From Gammaproteobacteria bacterium (lineage in GTDB: Bacteria; Pseudomonadota; Gammaproteobacteria; GRL18), in contig JAPHSW010000242.1 of NCBI GenBank assembly GCA_026196615.1, positions 1 to 45,495 of the forward strand: a stretch of 45,495 nucleotides of DNA, written 5' to 3'. The translations under genes and the position numbers were made by a program. This document shows positions 25,166 through 34,303 of this stretch, in pieces. Within the stretch, counting starts at the first letter, position 1; each line of letters starts with the position of its first letter. The notes beneath the pieces were generated by a model. The model saw nothing but the letters and a program-made list of their open reading frames with translations, did not search any database and was not told the origin of the DNA.

Positions 25166-26416
25166 ATGAATAAATTGCAGTTTTATAATAATAAAAATAA
25201 TCAGATTTTGGATTCTGAGCCTGTTTCAGGATGGAAAATATTAATTGTTGATGATGATCCTGAAGTGCATCAAGTCACTCAACTGGTACTTAATCGATTT
25301 CAATTTGAAAATAAAACCATTCAGATTTTGCAAGCTCATTCAGCTGAAGAAGCGAAACGTTTTTTTGAAACTGAAAACAATATTGCCGTTGCTTTTGTTG
25401 ATGTCATTATGGAAACCGACAGGGCGGGACTGGATTTAGTTGATTTTGTGCGAAATGAGCTACAAAATCAGGATGTCAGGATTATTATCCGAACCGGGCA
25501 GCCCGGAATTATTCAAGAACAAACAACCATTAATAATTATGATATTGATGATTTTAAAGAAAAAACAGAACTGACAAATAAAAAGCTAATATCAACATTG
25601 ACTTTAGCAATCAAACATTATGAAACCCATCAAAGATTAACCAATGCTAAAGAATTAGCTGAAAAAGCCAATGAGTCTAAAAGTTTGTTTTTAGCAAATA
25701 TGTCACATGAACTGCGTACCCCTATGCATGCGATTCTAAGTTATTCAGTTCTAGGTATGAAAAAAGCAAAAAACTTTGTATTAGATTCTCCATCCATTGA
25801 TACTTTTGACTCTGACAAAGAAAAAATTTCATCTTATTTTGAGAGAATCAATAGTAGTGGTGAACGTTTACTGACGTTACTCAACGATTTACTTGACCTG
25901 TCAAAACTTGAAGCCAAAGCAAGCAAAGTTAATTTAGAAATGTTTTGCTTTAATCAGGTGATTGAGGAGATAGTGAAAGAACAAGATGTTATTATTAAAG
26001 AAAAAGAGCTGCTTGTAAAATGTCATATTGCTATAGAAAACACTCAAATTTGTAGTGATAAAGCAAAAATACATCAGCTTGTTTATAATTTTTTATCTAA
26101 TGCCATTAAGTTTTCACCTAATGCTGGAATAATTAATATCTTTTTAAAAGAAGGTATTATTGATGCGCAGCCTGAAGAAAGACCTGCAATACATTTTAGC
26201 ATTACAGATGAAGGCCCTGGTATTCCTGAGAAAGAATTGGAATTAATATTTAATAAATTTGTGCAAAGCAGTGAAACTTTTACGGGAGCTGGAGGTACGG
26301 GTCTTGGTTTGTCAATCAGCAATGAAATTGCTAAGTTACTTGAAGGAAAAGTTTGGGCAGAGAATAAAGTGGGAGATGGAGCAGTATTCAACTTCTTACT
26401 GCCAGTGAATGATTAA
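25166..26416 (+). CDS. REC-histidine kinase hybrid (receiver at the N-terminus)
   Basis: The 416-residue cytoplasmic protein has a receiver domain first (ILIVDDDPEVHQ, phosphoacceptor Asp79 in FVDVIME), then HisKA with His181 (ANMSHELRTPMHAI) and HATPase with N box (NFLSNAIKFSPN), G1 (DEGPGIP) and G2 (GTGLGLSISNEIAKLL). The receiver lies before the kinase, the reverse of ordinary hybrid kinases. The receiver's FVDVIMETDRAGLDLVDFVR and IRTGQPG segments resemble the receivers of DUF3369-type regulators. Input is presumably a phosphoryl group from another kinase. It sits 95 bp before the fliL promoter. The partner and signal are unknown. Confidence 0.85.
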   Translation: MNKLQFYNNKNNQILDSEPVSGWKILIVDDDPEVHQVTQLVLNRFQFENKTIQILQAHSAEEAKRFFETENNIAVAFVDVIMETDRAGLDLVDFVRNELQNQDVRIIIRTGQPGIIQEQTTINNYDIDDFKEKTELTNKKLISTLTLAIKHYETHQRLTNAKELAEKANESKSLFLANMSHELRTPMHAILSYSVLGMKKAKNFVLDSPSIDTFDSDKEKISSYFERINSSGERLLTLLNDLLDLSKLEAKASKVNLEMFCFNQVIEEIVKEQDVIIKEKELLVKCHIAIENTQICSDKAKIHQLVYNFLSNAIKFSPNAGIINIFLKEGIIDAQPEERPAIHFSITDEGPGIPEKELELIFNKFVQSSETFTGAGGTGLGLSISNEIAKLLEGKVWAENKVGDGAVFNFLLPVND

Positions 26417-26511
26417 TATCTCTTATTATAAATGTCATTTTATTGGCACTTTGTTTATTTTGGTTCGAAAACAGAGATATAAATGTATATTTTGACTTAA
26501 AAGACTTATAT

Positions 26512-26526
26512 TGGAATGAAATTTGC
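26512..26526 (+). promoter_or_regulatory. Sigma54 promoter for the fliL-flhB operon
   Basis: TGGAATGAAATTTGC has GG and GC exactly ten bases apart and TTGC at -12; the -24 box TGGAAT deviates from TGGCAC in two bases. It lies 140 bp before fliL in a 250-bp gap without genes. Confidence 0.7.
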
Positions 26527-26666
26527 TTGTTTGTTGTAAGGCAATGGTGAAAAAACTATACTATTCATATATACAATTTAAAAAGCAAATTTTAGCTTAA
26601 TTTCTTTGGATAAAGACCAGAGATAGAAATAAAATGATATTACAAATATAAAACAGGGTTTTGACT

Positions 26667-27233
26667 ATGGCAGATGAAGATCTGGATTTGGATAGTGGTG
26701 AAGAAGAGGAAGCGCCAAAATCATCTAAGAAAATGATGATCATTATTATAATAGGTGTGGTTTTACTATTGATTGTAGGTGTTGTGGGCGGTATGTTTTT
26801 TGGTGGTTTTTTTGATGATCCTGCACCGACAGAAACTTCACAAGCTATGGAAGGCGATGGTGATGAAGTGGATTCAGATTCAAATGATGAACCAGAATCA
26901 ACAGAAGAAGTTGCCGACATTTCCTATTGGCCTTTGGAGCCAGCTTTTGTTCTCAATTTTGAGGGGAAAAGTAAAGCGCGTTTTATGCAAATTGGATTGG
27001 AAGTTTCAACAACAAATGAAAAATCATTTGCAGCGGTTAAGAAACACTTACCTGTGATTCGAAATGAAATTGTTCTTTTGCTCAGTGGGCAAAAGTATGA
27101 AGAGATGGTGACTCCTGATGGTAAAGAACAACTCAGGGCCGAATTAATTGAAACAATTAACAATATACTCAAAAAGCATAAGGCTAAGAAAGGAATTGAT
27201 AATATTTACTTTACCAGTTTTGTTATGCAATAA
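26667..27233 (+). CDS. fliL: Flagellar basal body-associated protein FliL
   Basis: The 188-residue protein has a short acidic cytoplasmic N-terminus, one membrane helix (about 22-48, KKMMIIIIIGVVLLLIVGVV), an acidic periplasmic linker (about 55-85) and the FliL domain (YWPLEPAFVLNFEGKSKARF onward, ending GIDNIYFTSFVMQ). FliL rings surround stators and support torque. The ATG at 26667 is chosen because CAGGG lies 8 nt upstream; a TTG at 26661 is less likely. It is the first gene of the operon. Confidence 0.92.
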   Translation: MADEDLDLDSGEEEEAPKSSKKMMIIIIIGVVLLLIVGVVGGMFFGGFFDDPAPTETSQAMEGDGDEVDSDSNDEPESTEEVADISYWPLEPAFVLNFEGKSKARFMQIGLEVSTTNEKSFAAVKKHLPVIRNEIVLLLSGQKYEEMVTPDGKEQLRAELIETINNILKKHKAKKGIDNIYFTSFVMQ

Positions 27234-27286
27234 CTCAAATTTTTACTGAAGTCTGGAAAGATACTTAAGCAGAGCAGGATAAAACC

Positions 27287-28351
27287 GTGACGGATTTACT
27301 TTCACAAGAAGAAATTGATGCATTGTTGCATGGTGTTGATGATGGTGATGTCGACACTGATGATGATGATGACGAGGATGGCTCTGCCAGACAATATGAC
27401 TTCAATAGTGAAGATCGTATTGTTCGTGGCAGGATGCCAACGCTTGAAATGATCAATGAGCGATTTGCTCGATATCTTCGAATCAGTATGTTTAACCTAT
27501 TACGTCGTTCAACTGAAATATCAGTAGGTGGAATCCAGACTTTGAAGTTTGGGGAATATATTCACACTTTATTTGTTCCTACCAGTCTGAATTTGATTAA
27601 AATGAAACCCTTAAGAGGAACAGCATTGTTGGTGATAGAACCGACATTGGTCTTCATTCTAGTTGATAATTTTTTTGGTGGGGAAGGGAAATTTCATGCC
27701 AAAATTGAAGGGCGGGAATTCACTCCTACTGAACAACGTGTTGTGCATATGTTTATGGAGTTGTGCTTTGAAGACTTAGTTAAAGCATGGTCCCCAGTGA
27801 TGCCTATGCAATTTGAATTTTCATCACGAGAAGTTAATCCGCAGTTTGCTAATATTGTTAGTCCAACAGAGGTTGTTGTTGTAAGTAGTCTGCATGTCGA
27901 GTTAGAGGGTGGCGGTGGTAATATTCATATTACGATGCCTTACTCTATGTTAGAACCTATTCGTGAATTATTAGATGCTGGAATTCAAAGTGATCGAAGT
28001 GATGTTGATGAACGATGGAACCAGTCATTAGGTGATGAAATTAAATCTGCAGAAGTTGGCCTGTCATCAATATTGGGAGGCACCTCATTAACCTTACAGG
28101 AAGTGGTTAATCTTAAGGAAGGTGATATTATTCCTATAGAAATTAAAGATGAAGTGAGTGTTTTTGCAGAAGGAATACCTGTTTTTAAAGCAAGTCATGG
28201 AATCCATAATGGACATCATTCAATTAAAATTGTTGATAAAATGGAACGTCCTACTCATATTGAAACAGGTATTCCTTTCCTGGATGAAGCTTTTGTACAA
28301 ACTGATGCAGAAAAGGCTGCTTCTGGAGAGGTAAAAGCTTTACCAAAATAA
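27287..28351 (+). CDS. fliM: Flagellar motor switch protein FliM
   Basis: The 354-residue protein starts at GTG with the CheY-P-binding peptide LLSQEEIDALLHG. An unusually Asp-rich linker (about 18-32, DDGDVDTDDDDDED) follows, then the CheC-like middle domain (RIVRGRMPTLEMINERFARY, then GGEGKFHAKIEGREFTPTEQ) and a C-terminal SpoA domain (LKEGDIIPIEI). It joins FliG and FliN in the C ring and receives CheY-P to change rotation. It is slightly longer than E. coli FliM (334). Confidence 0.94.
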   Translation: MTDLLSQEEIDALLHGVDDGDVDTDDDDDEDGSARQYDFNSEDRIVRGRMPTLEMINERFARYLRISMFNLLRRSTEISVGGIQTLKFGEYIHTLFVPTSLNLIKMKPLRGTALLVIEPTLVFILVDNFFGGEGKFHAKIEGREFTPTEQRVVHMFMELCFEDLVKAWSPVMPMQFEFSSREVNPQFANIVSPTEVVVVSSLHVELEGGGGNIHITMPYSMLEPIRELLDAGIQSDRSDVDERWNQSLGDEIKSAEVGLSSILGGTSLTLQEVVNLKEGDIIPIEIKDEVSVFAEGIPVFKASHGIHNGHHSIKIVDKMERPTHIETGIPFLDEAFVQTDAEKAASGEVKALPK

Positions 28352-28458
28352 TTGGCACTCGGTTAGAAAATGTAATATTAATGTACACTAAACTTTAAAT
28401 AAAACATTTCAAATTGAAAATGAAAAACTGAATATTATCGGTACTGGGATAAGTAATA

Positions 28459-28830
28459 ATGAATGATGAAACTGAAGAAGATCCATGGGCAGAAGCCATG
28501 GATGAGCAAGCTGAATCTGAAGCGGCTGGATTTGAAAATCTAGAAGATGATGGTGTTCAATCAGATGATGAAATTAACCTGGATGTGATATTAGATGTCC
28601 CTGTTGATATTTCAATGGAAATTGGTCGAACAAAGCTGAGTATTCGTAACCTGTTAAAACTGAATCAGGGTTCGGTTATTGAATTGGATCGATTGGCAGG
28701 TGAACCAATGGATGTCCTTGTGAATGGTACATTAATTGCTCATGGTGAAGTGGTTGTGGTTAATGATAAGTTTGGTATACGCTTAACAGATGTTATCAGT
28801 CCTGTTGAACGCATTAAGAAACTTAAATAG
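28459..28830 (+). CDS. fliN: Flagellar motor switch protein FliN
   Basis: The 123-residue protein has an acidic N-terminal extension (about 1-40) and the SpoA domain (DVPVDISMEIGRTKLSIRNL, then GEPMDVLVNGTLIAHGEVVV and DKFGIRLTDV). FliN forms the lower C ring and docks FliH. The 107-bp gap after fliM is unusually long for this operon. It contains a palindrome near the fliM end and an isolated TGGCAC (28353-28358), but no matching -12 element. Confidence 0.93.
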   Translation: MNDETEEDPWAEAMDEQAESEAAGFENLEDDGVQSDDEINLDVILDVPVDISMEIGRTKLSIRNLLKLNQGSVIELDRLAGEPMDVLVNGTLIAHGEVVVVNDKFGIRLTDVISPVERIKKLK

Positions 28831-28834
28831 AACC

Positions 28835-29467
28835 ATGATTCTTCTTTTTGTAAAAGACATATTGACAGAAAAAAGAAAACTGATAAATCATGATGCCAAA
28901 AAATGTTCATTTTTTTTTCATCTTTTTGTTATTTTGATATTCTTTTTACCTTTTAATGTCAGTGCAATTCAAAATGCAGAAACATCGGCGCTTGATCAAA
29001 AACAAGAAATACAAGCTCCTACAGAAAAAAAGAAATATTCATTTTTAACGAATCAACAAACCTCTAATTCGATCATCAATTCGGGGGCAGGCAGTCAAAA
29101 ACAATCAACATCTCCAAATGCTGATGCTTTAAGTGTTTCTCTGGGGCTCATTTTTATTTTAATTATTATTTTTTCCCTGGCCTGGTTTATGAAAAAAATG
29201 GGCTATAGCCATGTGTCTGGAAAAGGTCAATTAAAAATTATTGCATCACTCAATCTCGGGCCTAAAGAAAAAATTTCAGTGATTCAAGTTGGCAATCAGC
29301 AATTACTCGTGGGTATGACTTCTACACAAATTAATACTCTGCATGTGTTGGAAGAGCCACTTATTGAAAGCAAAAGTGAAATTAAAGGTGAAGTTGAGAC
29401 AGACAATCACTTTGCCAACAAATTATCTGAATTTCTAAATAATAAACAAACAAAAAGAAATACCTGA
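28835..29467 (+). CDS. fliO: Flagellar export gate protein FliO
   Basis: The product is about 210 residues. A first hydrophobic segment (FFFHLFVILIFFLPFNVSA, about 28-48) is followed by a polar stretch and a second membrane helix (SLGLIFILIIIFSLAWFM, about 105-122). The FliO_C domain follows (GQLKIIASLNLGPKEKISVI, then VGNQQLLVGMT). FliO helps assemble the FliP ring. The exact start is uncertain: ATG 28835 has a poor ribosome site, an ATG at 28790 would overlap fliN by 41 nt, and a TTG at 28862 is also in frame. Position between fliN and fliP supports the call. Confidence 0.85.
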   Translation: MILLFVKDILTEKRKLINHDAKKCSFFFHLFVILIFFLPFNVSAIQNAETSALDQKQEIQAPTEKKKYSFLTNQQTSNSIINSGAGSQKQSTSPNADALSVSLGLIFILIIIFSLAWFMKKMGYSHVSGKGQLKIIASLNLGPKEKISVIQVGNQQLLVGMTSTQINTLHVLEEPLIESKSEIKGEVETDNHFANKLSEFLNNKQTKRNT

Positions 29468-29545
29468 TTTTTAATATTGACTAAGATTTAAAAGTCACCA
29501 TAGTTAATTTAATGCTCATTTATTATAGATAGGCCAAATCTTCTA

Positions 29546-30319
29546 ATGGAAAAAATTCATCTGATTCGATCTTTCTCCAAATACTCTATACCATTATTTG
29601 CTTTTATATTGGTTGTATTACCAGGTCTCACGTATAGTGCGCCAGGGCTTGATGCATTGACAGTTACTACAGGGCCAGATGGGGAACAAAACTGGACTGT
29701 AACTATTCAAGCCATGGTTTTGATGACCGTTATTACCATGTTACCGTCTATGTTGCTTATGATGACCTCCTTTACGCGTATTATTATTGTTTTGGCTATT
29801 GTGCGTCAGGCTACAGGTTTAATGCAAGCACCTCCAGCTCAAGTTCTTGTTGGTCTGGGGATATTTATGACAATGTTTATTATGGCTCCGGTCTTTGATC
29901 GTATGTATGTCGATGGTTTCAAGCCCTATCTGGATGAACAAATTGGAATAAAAACCGCAGTTGAGCGAGCATCGATTCCATTGCATGAATTTATGTTAGC
30001 TCAAACTCGTGAAAAAGATCTAACTATGTTTTCAGAAATTGCCAAAAAAGGACCTTATAATTCACCTGAGGATGTTCCCTTTACGGTATTAATTCCATCA
30101 TTTGTAACGAGTGAATTGAAAACCGCATTTACTATTGGTTTTTTGATATTTATTCCATTTTTGATTATTGATTTAGTGGTTGCCAGTGTTTTAATGTCAA
30201 TGGGCATGATGATGCTATCACCATTAATTGTATCTATGCCATTTAAACTAATGCTTTTTGTTCTGGTTGATGGCTGGTCAATGATCATGGGAACATTAGC
30301 TTCAAGTTATTATATTTAG
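29546..30319 (+). CDS. fliP: Flagellar export gate protein FliP
   Basis: The 257-residue protein has a cleavable signal peptide (PLFAFILVVLPGLTYSA) and the family blocks MTSFTRIIIVLAIVRQATG, QAPPAQVLVGLGIFMTMFIM, IPSFVTSELKTAFTIGFLIF and SMGMMMLSPLIVSMPFKLML. FliP is the pentameric core of the export gate with FliQ and FliR. The gene is the fifth of the operon and 14 nt before fliQ. Confidence 0.95.
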   Translation: MEKIHLIRSFSKYSIPLFAFILVVLPGLTYSAPGLDALTVTTGPDGEQNWTVTIQAMVLMTVITMLPSMLLMMTSFTRIIIVLAIVRQATGLMQAPPAQVLVGLGIFMTMFIMAPVFDRMYVDGFKPYLDEQIGIKTAVERASIPLHEFMLAQTREKDLTMFSEIAKKGPYNSPEDVPFTVLIPSFVTSELKTAFTIGFLIFIPFLIIDLVVASVLMSMGMMMLSPLIVSMPFKLMLFVLVDGWSMIMGTLASSYYI

Positions 30320-30332
30320 CGAGGATTATAAT

Positions 30333-30608
30333 ATGACACCAGAATCCGTTTTAGATATTCTTCAAGGGGCTGTTTTTCTTATTATCACTTTGCTGCTGAT
30401 TATTTTGATACCTGCTTTGATTGTTGGTTTGGCCGTTAGTATGTTTCAGGCAGTGACCTCATTAAATGAACAAACATTAACCTTTATTCCTAAATTATTA
30501 GTTACGTTTGCAGTATTAATGTATGCCGGTCCTTACATGTTAGGACGGTTGATGGAATATATGAATCAAATGTTTATAAATATTCCACTGTATCTCAGTG
30601 GGGGGTAG
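30333..30608 (+). CDS. fliQ: Flagellar export gate protein FliQ
   Basis: The 91-residue protein has two membrane helices (GAVFLIITLLLIILIPALIV and LVTFAVLMYAGPYMLGRLM) and the conserved AVTSLNEQTLTFIPK loop. FliQ packs around the FliP-FliR core. Size is as expected (about 89). Confidence 0.94.
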   Translation: MTPESVLDILQGAVFLIITLLLIILIPALIVGLAVSMFQAVTSLNEQTLTFIPKLLVTFAVLMYAGPYMLGRLMEYMNQMFINIPLYLSGG

Positions 30609-30609
30609 C

Positions 30610-31443
30610 ATGTTTACCACTGCTGAAATAACGGCATTTGTTGGTGCTTTTATTTGGCCTTTCATTCGTATTAGTGCCATGATGATGACGGCTCCGATTT
30701 TTTCAGCAAAGTCTGTTCCTATAAAAGTTCGGGTGACCACTGCCGTCGTTATTACTATGGTTGTTGTACCAATTTTACCTCCTTTACCTCTCGTGGATTT
30801 TATTAGTGGCGAGGCACTTCTTATTGCCATTCATCAAGTGATCATTGGTGCAATTATGGGCTTTGCTTTACAGCTAGCGTTTAACTTGTTTGTTATGTCA
30901 GGACACATTTTGGCAATGCAGGCCGGTCTTGGTTTTTCTATGATGAACAGTCCTCAAGATGGCATTCAAGTTACTGTTGTTGGACAGCTTTATTTGTTTT
31001 TAGCCACATTTTTATACCTGGCTCTTGATGGTCATCTCATATTGATTCGAGAAGTAGCTAATAGTTTTAGTTTGCTTCCTATTAATACCATTGGTATTTC
31101 TACGACAGGCTATTGGATGCTGGTCAGTTGGGGGAGCCAAATGTTTCAAAGTGCCGTGATGATGGTTTTGCCTGCCATGACAGCCTTGCTCATGGTCAAT
31201 ATCAGTTTTGGTGTGATGTCTAAAGCTTCTCCTCAATTGAATCCTTTTTCTGTGGGCTTCCTTATTACCATTATGCTTGCCTTTGTCATTATTTATATCA
31301 CTATGCCTACTTTGGTGCCTTATTTTGAGAGGATAATGACGGATATATTTCAGCTTATCCAGGATATTTTGGAACATAGTGCTACACAACAAACGGTTCT
31401 ATATAACGATCCTTTTATTATAACGTTTAGAGGGAGCAGCTGA
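30610..31443 (+). CDS. fliR: Flagellar export gate protein FliR
   Basis: The 277-residue protein has about six membrane helices and family segments RISAMMMTAPIFSAKSVPIK, VIIGAIMGFALQLAFNLFVM and ISFGVMSKASPQLNPFSVGF. FliR completes the FliPQR export channel. The ATG at 30610 lies just after the fliQ stop, with a G-rich ribosome site (30600-30605); a GTG at 30598 would overlap fliQ. Its TGA overlaps the flhB start (TGATG). Confidence 0.94.
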   Translation: MFTTAEITAFVGAFIWPFIRISAMMMTAPIFSAKSVPIKVRVTTAVVITMVVVPILPPLPLVDFISGEALLIAIHQVIIGAIMGFALQLAFNLFVMSGHILAMQAGLGFSMMNSPQDGIQVTVVGQLYLFLATFLYLALDGHLILIREVANSFSLLPINTIGISTTGYWMLVSWGSQMFQSAVMMVLPAMTALLMVNISFGVMSKASPQLNPFSVGFLITIMLAFVIIYITMPTLVPYFERIMTDIFQLIQDILEHSATQQTVLYNDPFIITFRGSS

Positions 31444-32570
31444 TGGCTGAGAATGCAGACGGCCAGGAAAAGTCGGAAGACCCCACGAGTAAAAAGAAGT
31501 CAGAAGCTCGAAAAAAAGGTCAGGTTGTACGTTCTCAGGAATTAACGACTTTTTTTATGCTACTGGCTTCTATTCTTGGTATTATGTTTTTTGGTAGCGG
31601 CATGATTGAAGCAATTACTGATATTATGAAAAATAATTTCTCAGTAGAACGCAATACACTTTTTGATACTGAACAACTCTTTATACACTTCAAGTCTGAA
31701 TTATCTTCCATGTTATTTGCGGTTTTACCTCTATTTATTTTGATGATTATTACGGCTATTTTAGCCAGTTCTCTTTTAGGTGGTTTTAATTTTTCAAGTG
31801 AGGCAATACGACCTAAATTAACCAAACTAAACCCCAAAAAAGGACTGAAAAAAATCTTTGGTACCAAAGGGGTTATAGAATTAGTAAAAAGTATATTAAA
31901 AATTGGTTTGATGGGAAGTATTGCTGTATTTTTTCTCTGGAAAGCGAATAATGAAATTTATGGCTTATCAGAGGAGCCTTTTCCTGGAGCTTTTATTCAT
32001 GCAATGGAATTAATCACCTGGCAGTTTTTATTGGTTGCATTAGCTATGATTATTGTTGCTATGATCGATGTGCCTTATCAACTTTGGAGTAATCAGCGTC
32101 AATTAAAAATGACCAAGCAAGAAGTTAAGGATGAATCAAAAAATACAGATGGTAATCCTGAAGTAAAAGGGCGAATTCGTCAGAAACAACAAGAAATTGC
32201 AATGCAACGGATGATGGGGGATGTACCTAAGGCCGATGTCATTATCACCAATCCAACTCATTATGCTGTGGCCTTACAATATGATCCAGAAGGAGCAGGT
32301 GCTCCTATTATGTTAGCTAAAGGTGTTGATTTGGTTGCTTTACAAATTCGTAATGTTGCCCAGGCTAATGAGGTGCCAATTATGGAAATTCCACCTTTAT
32401 CTCGCGCTATTTACCATTCAGTAGAAATTGGTCAGGAAATTCCTGCAGGTCTTTATGTTGCTGTGGCTCAAGTTCTTGCCTATATCTTCCAATTAAAAAA
32501 TGGTGATATTGATAAATCAACAAAACCTGATATGTCAGACTTACCAATACCACCAGAATATCAAAGATAA
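31443..32570 (+). CDS. flhB: Flagellar export switch protein FlhB
   Basis: The 375-residue protein has a charged N-terminus, four membrane helices (about 35-205) and the cytoplasmic domain with the autocleavage motif NPTH at 270-273 (E. coli 269-272). FlhB changes from rod/hook to filament substrates after FliK signals. It ends the operon. The usual next gene flhA is absent and gltX follows, so flhA-flhF-fleN must be elsewhere. Confidence 0.95.
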   Translation: MAENADGQEKSEDPTSKKKSEARKKGQVVRSQELTTFFMLLASILGIMFFGSGMIEAITDIMKNNFSVERNTLFDTEQLFIHFKSELSSMLFAVLPLFILMIITAILASSLLGGFNFSSEAIRPKLTKLNPKKGLKKIFGTKGVIELVKSILKIGLMGSIAVFFLWKANNEIYGLSEEPFPGAFIHAMELITWQFLLVALAMIIVAMIDVPYQLWSNQRQLKMTKQEVKDESKNTDGNPEVKGRIRQKQQEIAMQRMMGDVPKADVIITNPTHYAVALQYDPEGAGAPIMLAKGVDLVALQIRNVAQANEVPIMEIPPLSRAIYHSVEIGQEIPAGLYVAVAQVLAYIFQLKNGDIDKSTKPDMSDLPIPPEYQR

Positions 32571-32717
32571 TAAAAGTATTCATACAGTGATGTATTGAAA
32601 CCATGCGCCTCCCAATTAGATGCACTTATTTACCAGGCTGTTGTTTTAATACAAACATCTATCCGAACGCTTCTCCATCATGTAAAATACTTCTTTTTTT
32701 CCTTCCAGAGAGATGAA

Positions 32718-34139
32718 ATGACTGTAAGAACTCGCTTTGCTCCAAGTCCAACTGGCTATTTACATATTGGTGGTGCCCGTACTGCTTTGTTTTCCTGGCT
32801 GTATGCCAAACGTCATCAAGGCAAATTTGTGCTGCGTATTGAAGATACCGATAGAGAACGCTCTACTCAAGAAGCTGTTGATGTCATTCTTGAAGGTATG
32901 CAATGGTTGGGGTTGAATCATGATGAAGGACCGTTTTATCAAACGGAACGAATGGATCGTTATAAAGAGGTGATTCAGCAATTATTGGATAGTGGTTATG
33001 CTTACAAATGCTATTGCAGTAAAGATGAGCTGGATGCTATGCGTGAAGCACAAATGGCAAAAAAAGAGAAAGCTCGTTATGACCGCCGTTGCCGAGATTT
33101 GAATGTACCGCCAGCAGGTAAAGAAGCTGTGGCGCCTGTTATCCGATTTAAAACTAATATTGATGGTGAAGTGGTGATTAATGATCATGTAAAAGGTCAG
33201 ATCGTTATCAATAATAAAGAACTGGATGACTTAATTATTGCTCGTGGTGATGGTACTCCAACCTATAATCTGGTTGTTGTGATTGATGATCTGGATATGG
33301 AAATGACTCATATCATTCGAGGTGATGATCATTTAAACAATACGCCTCGTCAAATTAATATCTTAAAAGCAATGGATGCTCCAATACCAGAATATGCTCA
33401 TTTACCAATGATTCTGGATGAAAAAGGAGCCAAGTTATCAAAGCGTCATGGCGCTGCTAATTTACTGAATTATCGTGAAGAAGGCTATCTGCCCGAAGCA
33501 TTATTAAACTATCTTGTTCGTTTGGGCTGGTCTCATGGTGATCAGGAAATTTTTACAATTGATGAAATGATACAACTATTTGATTTGGATGATATCAACA
33601 AATCTGCTTCATCTATTAATCCTGATAAATTACTTTGGTTAAATCAACACTATATTAAAGAAAGTGATCCAGAGCATGTTGCAGAACATCTTGCATGGCA
33701 TATGGATAAGCAGGGTATTAATACTGAAAATGGTCCGACACTAACTGCCATTGTGACAGCCTTATCAGAACGGAGTAAAACTCTGGTTGAGATGGCACAA
33801 AGTAGTCGATATTTCTTTGAAGATTTTGATGAATTTGATGAAAAGGCTGCGAAAAAGAATCTTAAAGCTGGAGCTCTTGAGCCATTACAAAAAATGTTGG
33901 AACGTTTCACTGATATTTCAGAATGGGATGGTCAAGCTTTGCATCAAATCGTTTTAGATTTGACTGAAGAACTGGAATTAAAACTGGGTAAAGTAGCACA
34001 ACCTCTACGTGTTGCAGTAACAGGGGCAGGGATGTCACCTTCTATTGATGTGACTCTTGAGCTGATAGGTCGTGATCGCTGTTTGAGTCGTATGGCTAAA
34101 GCGATTGCTTATATTGAAGCAAGAGTTGCTGCACAATAA
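32718..34139 (+). CDS. gltX: Glutamate-tRNA ligase
   Basis: The 473-residue class I synthetase charges tRNA-Glu. It has the HIGH-type motif [15 protein letters not shown] at the N-terminus, the Cys-containing insertion [16 protein letters not shown] with [18 protein letters not shown] and the KMSKS-type motif KLSKRHGA. The anticodon-binding domain is complete, ending ARVAAQ. An upstream in-frame extension to 32595 is not similar to GltX and is rejected as start; ATG 32718 begins directly with the conserved [11 protein letters not shown]. It stands alone between flhB and convergent genes. Confidence 0.95.
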   Translation: MTVRTRFAPSPTGYLHIGGARTALFSWLYAKRHQGKFVLRIEDTDRERSTQEAVDVILEGMQWLGLNHDEGPFYQTERMDRYKEVIQQLLDSGYAYKCYCSKDELDAMREAQMAKKEKARYDRRCRDLNVPPAGKEAVAPVIRFKTNIDGEVVINDHVKGQIVINNKELDDLIIARGDGTPTYNLVVVIDDLDMEMTHIIRGDDHLNNTPRQINILKAMDAPIPEYAHLPMILDEKGAKLSKRHGAANLLNYREEGYLPEALLNYLVRLGWSHGDQEIFTIDEMIQLFDLDDINKSASSINPDKLLWLNQHYIKESDPEHVAEHLAWHMDKQGINTENGPTLTAIVTALSERSKTLVEMAQSSRYFFEDFDEFDEKAAKKNLKAGALEPLQKMLERFTDISEWDGQALHQIVLDLTEELELKLGKVAQPLRVAVTGAGMSPSIDVTLELIGRDRCLSRMAKAIAYIEARVAAQ

Positions 34140-34183
34140 ATATTATTTGTCTTCTTTAAGTGGTGGTTTTAAATAATTGTTTT

Positions 34184-34303
34184 CTAGTGTCCGGTCAGTA
34201 ATTCGACTTTGATATACTCAAGGTCTTCTGGCCGGGCATGCATGACAATAATATCATTTTCTTTTAATTGTAAGTCGGGTGTGGGCTGTTTTCCTCGAAT
34301 GCC
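34184..34303 (-). pseudogene. C-terminal remainder of the Kef-type antiporter after an in-frame TGA
   Basis: In the same frame as the antiporter, after TGA at 34306-34304, 39 more codons read GIRGKQPTPDLQLKENDIIV and onward to a TAG at 34184-34186. They match the last strands of a RCK_C (TrkA-C) domain, where relatives continue past ALRR directly into GIRG. A single base change (for example TGA from GGA or CGA) would explain the break. Confidence 0.75.

Noticed and set aside
28353-28367. TGGCAC as a sigma54 -24 box upstream of fliN
   Set aside because: The -12 position reads TTAGA-like sequence, not TTGC, and GG-N10 is followed by GA instead of GC.
32595-32717. N-terminal extension of GltX
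   Set aside because: GltX proteins begin directly at [11 protein letters not shown]; the upstream 41 codons show no family similarity.
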